A stretch of DNA of 64,000 nt from Tetrahymena elliotti 4EA (lineage: Eukaryota > Ciliophora > Oligohymenophorea > Hymenostomatida > Tetrahymenidae). Both the position numbers and the translations under genes were made by a program. Shown one piece after another: positions 38,647 through 51,290 of this stretch; within the stretch, counting starts at the first letter, position 1, and every line of letters begins with the position of its first letter. The notes beneath the pieces were generated by a model, which ran no database searches, was not told the origin of the DNA, and saw only the letters and a list, made by a program, of their open reading frames with translations. The stretch lies in contig JH720296.1 in NCBI GenBank assembly GCA_000231825.2, positions 1,960,839 through 2,024,838 of the forward strand, read 5' to 3'.

Positions 38647-41600
38647 ATGGGAGATAATATAAAATATAAGAATAAGGAAAGAATAATGAAGAGTATGACT
38701 ACTACTTCGTTGAATTCAAAAAAAATAGAAATTCCAAGCAATATTAGAGAAATATTAAGATCTGTTAATAGCAAAATAGATGTAGAAACAGAAGCAAAAA
38801 AAGATATTATCAACAAAATAGAAAATAATGAAATGAACTCAATTAAGTTTTACGATATAATGCAAGTTGATAACTTAGGTAAAAAGAAGGGAAAAGGGAA
38901 TTTTAAATCTAGGAGGTTTCCTTCTGACCTTGCTCTGATTAGAGGCACAAAGTTTTTTTCTAAACCAGCTTACTCTAGTTTTGAATAAAGTTAGCTCAAG
39001 AAATTGAAAAATAATCCAGGAAAGCTTCTCCTTATGAGCGAAATGTAGAAAGAATTATTTTTATGATTTTTACAAGCTTCAAATTTTGTTTTAAAAGCTA
39101 TTCATAACTTGAAGAAAACTTTGATCAAGAAGATGAAGAAGAACATGATGTATCAAATACAAATTAGGATACCTCTAAGTTACAAGACTTTTCAAATATT
39201 AGTGTAATAAAAGGGAAGAATGCTTCCTTTTTACCTAATATAAATTAATCAGCTTTAACTCTTGAAGGTGGTACTTAGCATGTAATTAAATTTTGCAGTC
39301 ATAATTATGATAAAGTTAAAGATATCTATTTACATAAAAGAAAGATACTAAACTAGAAAAAGAAATAGAGGCTCTTGATCATTGGTACAAAGGCGTGAAA
39401 TAATGGAAGAAATAATAGGTAAAATAGGAATAAGAGTAGCAAACATAATAGATAGGTGAACAAAGTAGGTAAAAGCAAAGTAAGTTTTTTCCAAGATCAA
39501 AATCTAGAGTAATTAATTTGTTTAGCATTTATTTTAATTAAAAAATTGTAATCAATATTTATATAACTTATATCTCATACCAAAAAACATGTAAAGAAAC
39601 TTACCAGAGAAGAACAGCAACAATAATAAGAAGATGAAGAGAAAGAGCAACTTTTAAGTCCTAAAAAAATCAATGAGAGAATGAGAAATTTCACTTAAAA
39701 AAATAGAGATAGTGTTCTCTAAATAGCTAAGAAGCAGTTTGCTGAACTCCAAAACTCAAGAGAGTTCTCATCTTCTTTACCCATGACACCTGAAAGCAAA
39801 GGAGCCAGTTAATTTTTAAATAACAGCAAAATAAATTTAGTGAACTTGCTCAAAAACAATCCAGTATGTTTTTTGTATATTTAATGCATTCATAATATTT
39901 TATTTGTGACTAAAAGAGCTCTGATGATGATACAAGAAAAAACAGCTAAAACCTTAGACAAAGAAGTGATAGCATAAGAGATATTTTTTCAAATGTTGTC
40001 AAAGAAATTAATGAATAAACAAAAGTTGATGATGTTCCTTCTAGTATAAGAGATTTAAAGAATACAGTATTGAAATATGTAAACGATGTGCCTAATCTCC
40101 ATACAAAGGAAGATAGTGCCTTCAAAAAAGAAGATTTAACATCTGATGGAATTAAACGTATTCTATAAACATTCTATTAAATAGATCCTGATAATGAAAG
40201 TTCCATGAATATGCTAGAAAAAGCTAAAAACTATGAAAAAATTTCTAATTTAGTAGAGTAAAAGTTACTTGAGAATTTGAGAGATTGTGAAGCTCTGATA
40301 ACTAATAAATCAAACACTGTTAGAATTCTCCGTTTAGAGAATCATACAATTATGAAAAAAATGAGGTAGATCAAGGAATTAGTAATCAATAAGATTTAAA
40401 TTTTAAATAGGGAATATTGAGATAATTTTTATTAATGAATTAATAGTCAGCAAAACTGTAAGCAGACATTAAAGAAATAACCATTCCAAATCAAAATAAA
40501 GAAGATTACTTATTAGACCCTTCTGTTTAAAAAGCACCAGATTTAAAAAGAATTCAATTAGACTCCTAACCTAATACACCCATGCTAATTAGCAAAAAAG
40601 GAATGAGCTAAAGTAATATTGCAGCCTCAAATAGATCAGCTTTAATAGAAAGTGTTATGGTGCATACAAGCAGAATTCATGAAATAGAAAGAGAAAATTA
40701 AATCCTCAAAGAATCATATTAAAAATTTGAAATGAAATAACAATATAACTCTGTAAGAATAATTTCTTGATATTTTAAATAATTGTAAAAGAAAATAAAA
40801 AAATATTAAGGAAATCATTTCGAGTATTGAAGAGTAAATAAATCAAAAAAGAAAAGATTTTAAGCAATTTAATAAAGCTAAAAGAACTTTCTTATATGAG
40901 ATCTTAAAATATGGAAAAGATTGCAGGTAATAAAACTTATTCTAAATTTATTTTTAACTACTCAAAAGATCCTCAATAATAATGTGAACTGATATTATTT
41001 TTTTAAATAAGAAAAACAAATATTTTATTTAATCCTATTTTTATATTTTCAAATTTTACCTTAACTAAAAATGATTAATATATTCTTTGTTAAAGATAAT
41101 CTAATATTGGTCAATGTAAATACCATAAAAAGAACATTTTATTATAACTTTTGAGAAATTTCTTTTTAAAATTTAATTAAATTTATATTTACAACCAAAA
41201 ATATTTTTCAAAAGTAAATAAATTTTTTGCATCAGTTAATAAATTTAATATATTATTTTGTTTTTCAAATATAAAATCCCTGCTTTAAATAAAAATTTAA
41301 TAAACTTTTAAAAGAAATGAAGGATTGTCATGGATCATTAGAGCTATTTAGAATTTAGGAGAAAAAGTTTTTGATACCCATCTACCTGATTTTTTAGATA
41401 GTAAGGCAAAAGATTTCTTACTTTAGGTAATTAAATATTTGATATGAAATATGATTTTAATGATAATAAAATTACAATTAGAAATCTTCAAAAATTTAAG
41501 AGATTTAAGAAATATAAACTCTATAGAATGTGTCTCTAGATATATATAAAACTAATATGTCCATAAACGATCATATGAAGAGCGTAGATGTGCCTGATTA

Positions 41601-42498
41601 AACTATTGGAGATGTTTCTATGATAGGAAACTAGAATAATCTTTCAGTTCTTTCTTCTCTAAATAAATCTCAATAAAATAACTGTAAATTAATATAACAA
41701 ACAAATTTAATTGTTTATATTATTTAATTAAAATAGTAACACTACCATCAATTAGGCAAAATGATAATTCTAAATTCAATCAGAGTTTTAGCTAAGTTGA
41801 TGTTGACAAAATAAAGCAAGAAGAGACATTAGATTTAAGAAAAAAGATTATGATTAATTTGCACTAAATGTTTGATGGGTTAAGCTAAGAAGAATTAGGA
41901 TCGCTAGAGAAAACAATTGATTAGTTGCATGCAACCAAATTGACAACAAATGATATTATTTATAATGAGGTAATATTTTAGCTTTGAATGTAAATAAATA
42001 ATGTTTTATCAATCAAACAGACAAAAAAGAAAATTAAAACACTTCTGAACACTAGCATGCCAGATTTAAATAAAAAGGGTTAAACTTCTTTCAACTCTTA
42101 AACATAAAACTAACAGCCATCTGCAAATATAACAAACTTTTTGGATGTAAAATAAATTTTTTTTAAGAAAAAATTAAATTTTTCAATAGAATTTAGAACA
42201 TGAGTCTGTGAAGTTAAATCATAAAATAGTGCTGTATGAAAATAATACTATGCTCAATAAATATGATAGCAGAGAATAGTTTATAAAAGAGTATGAACTG
42301 CTCTCTAAACGTTTGAGAGAAAAAGAAAAACAACTTAAATAGCTTGAAGACAAAGAATTAATAAGAGTAATTAAAGAATATGATTATAAAAATTATGAAA
42401 AAAGATATGGTGTTAGATGTGGTTTAGTTTTATCTACACTTTTAGGAAGTGTACGTGCAGATAGAGAAATCATAAAAAATGGTATGAACAAGAGATGA
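38647..42498 (+). CDS. Large coiled-coil protein, unidentified
   Basis: I build a 12-exon model of 961 residues: exons 38647-39044, 39098-39281, 39341-39508, 39597-39863, 39917-40381, 40447-40752, 40811-40926, 41315-41426, 41482-41683, 41737-41969, 42021-42146, 42190-42498. Introns are GT-AG, mostly 43-90 nt, with one of 388 nt after 40926. Every reading phase closes and the stop is TGA. The protein is rich in Gln, Lys and Glu with heptad-like stretches (about 195-250, 330-370, 620-680 and the last 100 residues). It has no signal peptide, membrane helix or catalytic motif that I recognise. A C-terminal segment ends YGVRCGLVLSTLLGS. The acceptors at 39098 and 40447 have in-frame alternatives. 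It could be a cytoskeletal or basal-body component, but that is only a guess from coiled coils. It converges with the STPGR gene, 262 bp away. Confidence 0.7.
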
Positions 42499-42760
42499 AC
42501 GAATGAGTTATTAAAACAATATTTATTAAATATAAATGATTAATATTATTTATATAGCTTTAAATTATGAGTAGAAATTTTATTTTCTAAATTTTATCTT
42601 TTTTTATGTTTAATTGACTGCAACAAAATATCTAACTTGCTTTTTGTTTGAAATATTTTACATTTGCAAACATTTTCTTGATTTTAGGTTCTAAGATTTA
42701 TTTTAATTAATGATAAAAATGTTTAATTGTTTTCTAATTTTACAAATAATTAATTCTTTA

Positions 42761-45265
42761 TCAAATCTCTGCAAAAAGTATGTTAAAAGTTCTTTTATTC
42801 CAGCTTGATTGAAGTTAATCGTAATACTATCCAGGAGCAACTTTACTATTTTGTTTTGATGGTACAAATCTTTTTTACTATGTTTTATTCAGTCAAAAAT
42901 GAATTAATAAAAATTTTAAATAATTTCTACATTAAATTTTAGAAATTTTACAAATTTACCTTGCTTCCAAAAGGAGCTACTTATTTAGGTTTCTTTTTAT
43001 ACAAATCTGAAATATGCTTATTACTAGTAATAGGAATTCCATCATCAAAATCATCATCATCGTCTTCTAATCATAATAAAAAAAGAATGTGTGTAATTTT
43101 TGATTTTGACAAGATAAAATAAAATATGATTAACTACTTTTAACTACTTTAGGTTCCTTAAATCTAACTTCTCCCGAAAGGAAACCAGGTTTTTTAACAG
43201 CTAATTCCGGATCATCTTCATCATCTTTTTAAACTTTCTTTTGAATATCATAAACATCTACATTGTATTATCCAGGAGGAGGAACAACTAAATATTACCA
43301 TAAAATGAATAATTATTAAATAATGTAATTAAATTTACCTTTTTTCTTTTCAGCTAAACCATCTCTTTTTGTTTTAGAGACAAATATCGAATTAGGCTTA
43401 ACATCTTCATTTTCTTTTTCTATAATAGGATCTAAGTATTAACCTGGTCCAGGTAATTCCTTTTATATCAAATTTAATCAATTCATTCTGAAAATAGTAA
43501 TTATTATATTTACTTCTTGTTAGAAACTTAAATTCTTAAATCTTCTTTCTGTTGAACCAAAGTTGCCTCTATAACCTCTTTGAATTCTATAAATCAATCT
43601 GTCTTCAAACTATTCATTCAATTTAAAAATATTTTATTTTAATTAAACATGCTTAAAGATTTTACAGTGTTTCTAGGTTCATATTAACCAGGACATGGCT
43701 TAATTTCTTAAAATATTTTTGTTTCAAATCTTGTATTTGATGATCCAAAAGGCACAGTTTTATTTTATATTGCTATATTTTCCTTTAAGTTAAGAATATT
43801 AATTAATAGCTTATGCCTACAAAAAATTTATCATTTATTTACCACTTTTCCTAGTTTTTCCACTGAAATAGGATTGTATTGACCAGGCCCTACAATCACT
43901 TCATTCTTTACTTGCTTAAATCTTTCTTACCTTGTTCCAAAATATTAAAATTTTTCAGGTTTCCCTATAGTTCTAATTGAACTCATAGTCGATTCGTTAT
44001 GATAATATCCAGGACCAGGTGTGGCATCCTAATTATGATAAAAAGAAATATAAATTTGTATTAATTTTATTATGAATTACTTCTATATATTCAAATTCAG
44101 AATCACTGTCATCAGGTTCGGATTCATTTTATATTTAATAGCTTGAATTCATTTATGATCTTGTTTTTTAAGATAAAAACGAGTTTGCTCTTTCTCCTCT
44201 TCTTGGATCTCTATTGCTTTTAGAGCTGAAAACATGTGATTATTTAAGCTTGTATAAAGGACCTTGTTAAAAATTATTAGTTTCATAGCTCCCAGGCCCC
44301 ACATAACAACTTGTATCTAACTTTTCAGAATTGCCAGTTTTATTCGGATTTTAAGTATGCCATGAGACTCCTCTAATTCTGGAAGGCTTTTCAAATGTTC
44401 CTTTTATATCATAACACCCTGGACCCAACTAAATTAAGTAAATAACGTTACTATTAAAGTTAGAATGATAAATCATTTTCATCAAAATTATATATTTGCT
44501 TGAAATAAGATTCAATATTTATATTGGACAAATTTTAATTTTAACGATTGTAAAACTGAATAAAATCGTGACGACCAGATATGCCAATATTGAGATCAGC
44601 AAATGATTTAATGAATTATTATACAAAAGAATAAATTACATTTTTATCTGCATCAGCCATACTATAATTCAATTAATTTAACTCAAGCTAATTATCTATT
44701 ATGTTTAAAAAGTATGATTGATGTTAATCGAATATTTATTAAATTAAATCATACTTTCATTTTCAGTGTATCCATATTATTGCTGTTTTCCTGGAATAGA
44801 AGGAATGCTACTATATCTATTTATCTGCATTAAGTGATCAATAACACTTTTAGGCTTTGATAGCAGCTTTATACCTCCTTTTACTTTCCTTCTGTTGGCC
44901 TTTTCTATTTCATAAGCACCAGGTCCAGGAACTTCAATTTTATCTTCATTTTGAAATCTTTACTATCTATTTTTGAAAAAAGAGGAGGGCTTAGGAATTT
45001 CTATTACTTTGATTTCCTCATCTGGACTCGATATTACCACCTTTTCATGATTATTTGGCTGAACATTGTAGTAGCCAGGCCCAGGAAGTTATTCTTTAAC
45101 TTTAACTTCTAAATTCACTCCTTTAACAGAAGTGCTATTAAAGGGTCTTAAATTCTTTTAAATAATTATTTGAGGAGGAAATAAATCTATGTAAGCACCT
45201 GGGCCTACTATATCAGCAGTTTAGCTTCTGTTATCTTTACGAGGTGCTTTATACACAAAAGCCAT
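42761..45265 (-). CDS. SHIPPO / sperm-tail PG-rich repeat (STPGR) protein, STPG2-like
   Basis: Ten exons give 637 residues: 45265-44755, 44695-44557, 44450-44081, 44028-43843, 43782-43666, 43609-43514, 43459-43339, 43287-43138, 43066-42960, 42877-42761. About eleven PG repeats occur along the chain (VGPGAY, PGPGYY, PGPGAYE, LGPGCYD, VGPGSYE, PGPGYYH, VGPGQYN, PCPGQYE, PGPGQYL, PPPGQYN, APGQYY). These are the hallmark of STPGR/SHIPPO proteins, several of which line or bind doublet microtubules in cilia and sperm tails. The N-terminus (MAFVYKAPRKDNRS, then VGPGAY) resembles STPG2. No signal peptide or membrane segment is present. The junction between exons 2 and 3 is uncertain: my choice uses a GTTTTA donor, while a GTAATT donor upstream also keeps the frame and would shorten the protein. 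An axonemal role is inferred from the family. Confidence 0.82.
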
Positions 45266-46710
45266 TTTTATATTTATGTGATGAAAAATGTGTTTGATGC
45301 TGTATGTTTTTTGGTATTTGGCTGCGATCAATCAAATAAATATTGTCAATATTTAACTTATAATTTAAGAATATTAATTTATGATTTTTGATTACTTTGA
45401 AAACCAAGCCTCAATAATAATTGGCTAATCTTTTCTTTTATTTTCAACGAAACTTATTATAATCTTTTACGAAGTCAATAATACTTTTACAAATTACAAA
45501 TATTTTATGAGAAACCTGAAAAATCTTACTTTAGTTTTTTACAATTAAAACCTAAAAATTATTTTTAAAAATTCCTTCAGATTCAAACTAATTTCAAAAG
45601 TAGTTAAAAATAGATAACTTACATCAAAAAACCTTATTAAGAAGAATGCAACAAAAGTAAGTTTATTAGTTTTTTAGATTTATTGTAATATAATATTAAA
45701 TAATGTTTACTCGAAATCAAGTATGAAATTTGAGAACTAGAGGAGTGAATTTAACTAAATATCTTTAATTGAATAAAAAAGATTTTGTTGGGAGAAAATA
45801 AAATATAATGTTGACTTAATACTTTTTATTTCTATTAAAATTAAAAAATTTTAGATTAAGTCTTGTACATAAAGTTGTGGAGATAAGTAGAATTTATAGT
45901 TATAGATAATAAATATAATGAGGAAAGAATAATAGATGTTAAGCAAATAATAACCTCTTTAATAATAAAAATTATACATATAAGATATTTATAGTACTTT
46001 TTACATAATAGCTTCAACCAAAATTATCATACACTAGAAGAGTAAGCAACTCAAGTGGGCAAGGCCAAAGGGGGTTTGAATCCCTAACAACCCCTTTGAG
46101 TTTTTAAAATAAGTAATTTAATAAGAATAAAATAAAAGTGGAGTGTCTGTTCCCTCATTTTTCGATATATGATTTTACAACGCTTGAGATATTTTAAATT
46201 TTTGTTTTTATTCATTCTTATTTTAAGCAAAAAATATTTTTTAATGCAGGAAATTTTGCTAATTTTAATTTATTTTAATTGATGAATTTAGGCAAAAATT
46301 TAATGATAGTACTATGAATTTTTACTAAGATTAATTCAATGATTGAAATTATAAAAGAAATTTATTGGTGGTAAGAAATACTTGATCAGTGATAAAGTAA
46401 ACACTTAGATAAAAGTTTGGATATTTTTTGTTAATTTGTATAAAAGAGTCAAAACATTAGAAAATTAAGGGAGAACTGAATATTAATTAACTAAATACAG
46501 AAATATAACATTAATAGAGAGGAAATAGAAAAATTGTACAATTTTTATAGGAGAAACTTAAAATTATATAGATTTTGTATTTGTTACTGAAAATTTTTGT
46601 TTTTTTTCTAAGGATTTAAATTCTATTATTATCTTAACTAACTAGCTTATTTTGAATTCAAAATATCATATATCATTATTTGCATTACTATTTGTTTTTA
46701 TAAAATTTTA
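45266..46710. other. Intergenic region with one GC-richer element
   Basis: About 1.4 kb between the STPGR gene start and the end of the Rab gene. No protein gene is visible. The only striking object is the structured, GC-richer segment at 46048-46105, listed separately. Confidence 0.55.
46048..46105 (+). ncRNA. Candidate structured small RNA / tRNA-like remnant
   Basis: A 58-bp island of roughly 50% GC inside DNA of about 20% GC. The outer arms AACTCAA and TTGAGTT are complementary. An inner AGGGG/CCCCT pair closes a loop that itself contains GGG-TTTGAAT-CCC. The GGTTTGAATCC part differs from the Pol III B-box consensus GGTTCGAATCC at one position, and five T residues follow at 46101-46105, as in a Pol III terminator. 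There is no room for an anticodon arm, so it is not a normal tRNA. It may be a Pol III small RNA, a decayed tRNA or a chance hairpin. Confidence 0.3.
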
Positions 46711-47458
46711 TCAGCCTGAGCAGCATTCTTTTTTTTTTTGCTTTTGCTGATCTTGATCTTTTTATTGAGACTATTCTACAAGTGAAATATTATTGTTGTT
46801 TTTTGGAGTATTTTCAATTCCGAGGAGGGATTGTCTTTTTTAAATTTAATCCATTAGATAATTGAAGGTTTCTTTTACATTTATACCTTCTTTAGAAGAA
46901 GTCTCATAATACTACAAACCTTTTTCAGAAACGTACTTTTTTATTTCTTCATCACTGATTGTTTTGATGGGAAGGTTTTTATCATCCTAATTCATTCCTT
47001 TTAGATCGCATCTAGTCGATATTATAACTTTTATCACATCCTAACCTAATTAATTATTGAGATCATTATAGTAAAAATCAAGCTTTCGCAAAGAGTCTAT
47101 GTTATTAATATCGAATGCAAGAATCGCTGCATTAGTATTTCTATAAAACTAGCTAATTAGATTTTAAAATTTTGGTTATCCTGCTGTATCCCAAATTTCT
47201 AATCGCATCGATTAATTGTTGTGTCTCACTTACTTTACAAAAAAATCACACACTTTTTTTTATTTATAAATTTATTTATTTAAAATCATAATATGTCAAT
47301 GCTAAAAAAATCAAAACTAACAATAATTTACAAACTGTTGAATTTGTGACCTGATACTTGCCATTAACGAAATACTAAATGAAGGTTGATTTTCCTATTG
47401 ATTAATCACCAAGTATTATAATCTTTGTATTGTATTAGCTAGACTAATGGTTGTTCAT
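46711..47458 (-). CDS. Rab-like small GTPase with altered G4 motif
   Basis: Two exons (47458-47332, 47252-46711; 79-nt GT-AG intron) encode 222 residues. The P-loop is GDQSIGKS (17-24). The switch I Thr is Thr41 within STVLCDFF. G3 is LEIWDTAGQ (60-68, intact Gln68). G5 is ETSSKEG. The C-terminus is a Gln/Lys-rich hypervariable tail ending KKECCSG, whose paired Cys (219-220) suit Rab-type double geranylgeranylation, so membrane trafficking is the likely role. G4, normally NKxD, reads TRCD (122-125): Asp125 is kept, but the Asn and Lys are replaced by Thr and Arg. Guanine specificity or affinity may therefore be altered. The intron sits just after the switch I Thr. I chose the first ATG, 16 residues before the P-loop. 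The subfamily cannot be set without a tree. Confidence 0.85.
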
Positions 47459-48132
47459 TTTTATGTTAATAAAATAGCTAAAATAAGTAAATATTTATAT
47501 TATTCTTTCAAATATTTAATAAGAAATTAAATTATTTATTTATTTTATCAAAGCATACATATTTCACTAAAGTTAATAACCATAACACATACGTATCATT
47601 TATTATCATTCCTGATAAAATACAATAATATCATTTAAAATTTCAATTCAAAGACCTAATTGTGAGATTAAGATTTTTCTGAAATTACAAATGAATATAT
47701 TACTATTGCTAGTTGCGGATTTTTTTTATAGCTTGCAATAAGCTAAGATTTAATTATTTAAAATTAACAAATGATTTTATTAAAATTTAAATTTGTTTTC
47801 TTTTTGAATTAATTTTATAATTTATTTTGTATTTTTTAATTTTGAAAATATTTTAAATAAATTTTAAAAGAATTTATTATCATTAAACAAGTTTTATATG
47901 AAATGTTATTTTTCTTTTCCTAAATTAAATATTTATTATTTTATATAAAAGAAATTGAGTACATTTATTATTTTAATTAATTAATTTAAAATTCTTTCTT
48001 TCATAATTTTTTAAAAAAAAGTTAATTTTTGAAAATTATTTAAATTATTCCAATTTAAAAACAAAATATAAAAATATATAATAAATACTATTATTTAAAT
48101 TTTAATATAATTATATTATTTTGTAATGGATT

Positions 48133-48169
48133 GATAAATAGTAATAGGTTTAACCTATCACTATTTATC
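48133..48169. repeat. 37-nt near-perfect palindrome
   Basis: Left arm GATAAATAGTAATAGGTT, a single T, then right arm AACCTATCACTATTTATC. The arms are 18 nt long with one mismatched pair. It could form a cruciform in DNA or a stem with almost no loop in RNA. No flanking gene explains it. Confidence 0.85.
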
Positions 48170-49319
48170 TCTCAACTACAAATAAAAAATTCAGCTTCTA
48201 GCAAAATATTATCCATTCATATTTCAACTTAAAAATAAATATCTTTTTACAATAAAATTAATTTTTAGCAATTTATTTAATATTTTTCATATCTAAACTA
48301 ATTAATTAAAAAGAATTCATAAAATCAAAGAAAAAAAAGATGAATTTTGAATTAAAACACTTAAAAAAATAAAATAAAAAAATAATTTAAAATTACAATT
48401 TTTAGGTAACTTTTAACTATTTGAGATATTATTTTTGAAACATCATCAATTATCTATAAAAATTTTATTTCTATTGATACCGTGCTTAACTAATAAATAG
48501 TCATTTAGTTAAAAACTTAAAATTAAAACAATTTTATAAAATTAGGACATAAAGTATTCAAAGATAATTGTTTTATAGTAAATAGGTTATATTCAACAAC
48601 AAGTTAAAAATAAATCTAGAAATCCTTGATTTAATTATTCAATATAAATATCAAGATCAAGAAAATATTCAAAATTTTTTATTTTTGCAAAACAACAACA
48701 ATTCTAAAACAATAAAAACCCTAAGATTTAAAAGAAGAAAGTATTGTGAATTAAATTATTTTAATTAAATTAAACTCTAAAAATCTTAAATTCTAAGAAG
48801 TGAAATATCTGTTTAAGTTTCATATATAATGCAACAAGAAGATTAATAAAAGGAAATTAATCTCATAGCATTTTAAAAATTTAATTTAAAAAAAATCAGT
48901 CTAAAATAAAACTAGTAGTGAATAAAATGTTCTTCAAATAAAAGATAAAAATTTATTAGAAAAAGAAAAAGAATAAATGAAACTTATTACTTATCTTTAA
49001 GCTATTTAAGATGCAAATTATTTCAATATGATTTTATAGAATCTAAACAAAATAAAGTAAATTTGTTGATAATTTTGTTAAATAACTAAGTAAAGTAAAT
49101 TAAATAAAAAATAAATGTAAGACCTAAAAGAGTTTTAATTATAAAGTAATTTCTATCAAAATGTATTGATAATTAAAATATTAGCAATATTAAAAGTGCC
49201 ACCATATATATTATAATTATAATGTGTATTTATATTAACATATTAACTCTGCGTCTCAGCTATTTGTCACTTGGCAGCCCTTGACAAGGTATGAAATTGA
49301 AGTGCTTTTTTCCCAAAAT

Positions 49320-50800
49320 TTTGATAAAAATTTACCAATAGCTGATCAAATAATTGGTATTTATTATTATTAAATAAGAATTAGAATTTTGAGTATTCCA
49401 AATTTTTATATTATTATAATAAATATAATTTCAGCAATACCCTAAAATACCCTGAAGAAAATTCAATCTTAAATATTCTTATTTATTATCAAATTTGTAA
49501 AATATAACTTGCTTCAACATTATTTGAATATCTTTTTTATTAAAAAATATAATAAAAGTTAAAAAATAGACTTATTTAAATTTTTTTTATTTGATAAGCA
49601 GTTTAGCAAGGAGTAAAATTATTTGATAAAATTTTCTTTTAAAACTAATAAAATTCAATCTAAGCTAAACATACTTTAAATTTTATTAATTTCTATTTTT
49701 AAAAACCTGCTATTAATCTTCTTTTAAAATATTTTTATTATAATTTTTATACCAAAAAAAATTCCTTAAAGAGTAACAAAGGCCAGATAATTGGTGGTGT
49801 TTATAATTAAAAAAGATTTTGAACGTTGAATATTCCAAATTTTAATATTATTATAATAAATGTAAAATCATGAACACCTGGTAGGAAATTAAGAAAATTT
49901 AAGTTTCTTCTTTTGTTATTTAAAAATAGTAATAGAAAGTTAAAAAATACTCTTATTTAAGAGTCTTATTTTGTTTTTTTTTATGTTATAAGCAGTTTTA
50001 ACTAAGAAGTAAAATTATTTTATAAAATTTCTCTTTTAAAATTAATGAAAAATTCTATCTAAGCTAAACATATTCTAAATATCATTATTTACTACTCTTA
50101 AAAACCTTGATATTAAACTTAAAAATATTTTATTTTGGTTTTTTATTTTTTAGAATATCAACAGAAATATTCTAAAAGAGTAACAAGGCCAAATAATTGG
50201 TTTTTATTATGAAAAAATTTAAAAAGAAATAAATCAAGTGTTGCTTTTTGTTATAATAAAAATAATATCATAAATAGGGGTAAGAAATTAAGAAAAAACA
50301 ATAAAAACCTTAAATCTTTTTATTTTATTAACAAATTTAAAAATAGTAAAATACTTTTATTATTTAAATCTTTCTCCTTTAATTATTTCGAAATATCAAA
50401 AATTCAACATAATTTTCAACACAAAAACACATACCATATTTTATACATAATTCAATCACAGAGGTATTTTATCATATAAATAAAATAACCCATCCTTTGG
50501 ATGTTGAAAATTATGATGGGTAAAATTTTTACACTTTGAGCCACTTATATTGTTTTACTATATATTCCAACCCATTTATTTTTGAAAAAAATATCATTAT
50601 TTGAATATTTAAAAATAGTAATAGAAAGTTAAAAAATGATTTTATTTATGATACTTATTTTGATCTTTTTCAAGTGATAAACAGCTTTAACTAAGAAGTA
50701 AAATTTTTTAAAAACTAGTAAGATTCTATTTAAGCTAATATATTAAAAGAGTTAAAGGCCAAATGATTGGTGTTTATTATTATTAAAAAAGATATATCTT
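49320..50800 (+). repeat. Degenerate tandem repeats, roughly 0.4-0.6 kb units
   Basis: A motif like GGCCAAATAATTGGT plus TTTATTAT recurs at about 49351, 49785, 50188 and 50757. A second motif (AAGCAGTTTTAACTAAGAAG followed by TAAAATT) recurs at about 49598, 49990 and 50678. A third (TATTCCAAATTTT followed by ATATTATTATAATAAA) lies at about 49394 and 49829. The order is kept, giving three to four diverged units with spacings near 390-690 bp. There are no ORFs inside. Confidence 0.7.
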
Positions 50801-51290
50801 TTCAGAAAAACATGAATTTACTTAACCAAATTAAAGAGCTTTATGATGTTTTTTATTACTTATTATATTTTTCAATAAATAAAAGGATTTTATTTTTTAT
50901 CAAAGTAAAAAGATTTAATAAAAATAGAAAAATAAATTTCTGATATTTTTGCTGTAGGATTATTATCTATTACAACTTTTACACAAAGATGTTACTACTT
51001 TTATAATAGTTAACTTAGTCATTTAGCATATTTTAAGAAGAAGGAAGATAAATGTTTTTATCATTTGTAAAATATGAAGATAATTAATTGAAGTAAGTAA
51101 AATATTTTAATGTACGCACGAAACATTAAACAATTTATTGTAAATAAAAAGAAATAAGTTTCCTAAAGTAGTATGGTTTTACTATCTCAGGTTGTTTTTA
51201 AATAGAAGATATCAAAAACAAATAAACAATATTAATTAAAACTCCAAAAAAAAGAAAAAAGTCAAAAAGATTGAAAAAAATCAGTTAAAC

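Larger units (their letters stand above)
47459..51290. other. Long gene-free tract (3.8 kb)
   Basis: It separates the divergent Rab-like and vWA genes. It contains a near-perfect palindrome (48133-48169), a weak protein-like stretch of about 60 codons (48890-49084, not supported as a gene) and a set of degenerate tandem repeats (49320-50800). A less AT-rich patch at 49240-49300 is unexplained. Confidence 0.55.

Noticed and set aside
46030..46105. A normal tRNA gene at the GC-rich island.
   Set aside because: B-box-like and D-arm-like pieces exist, but there is no anticodon arm and no complementary 7-bp acceptor stem.
48829..49084. Possible small gene: ATG at 48829, then a protein-like stretch of about 60 codons in another frame (48890-49084).
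   Set aside because: No intron of believable length joins the two frames, the first frame hits TGA at once, and no motif or conservation can be seen.
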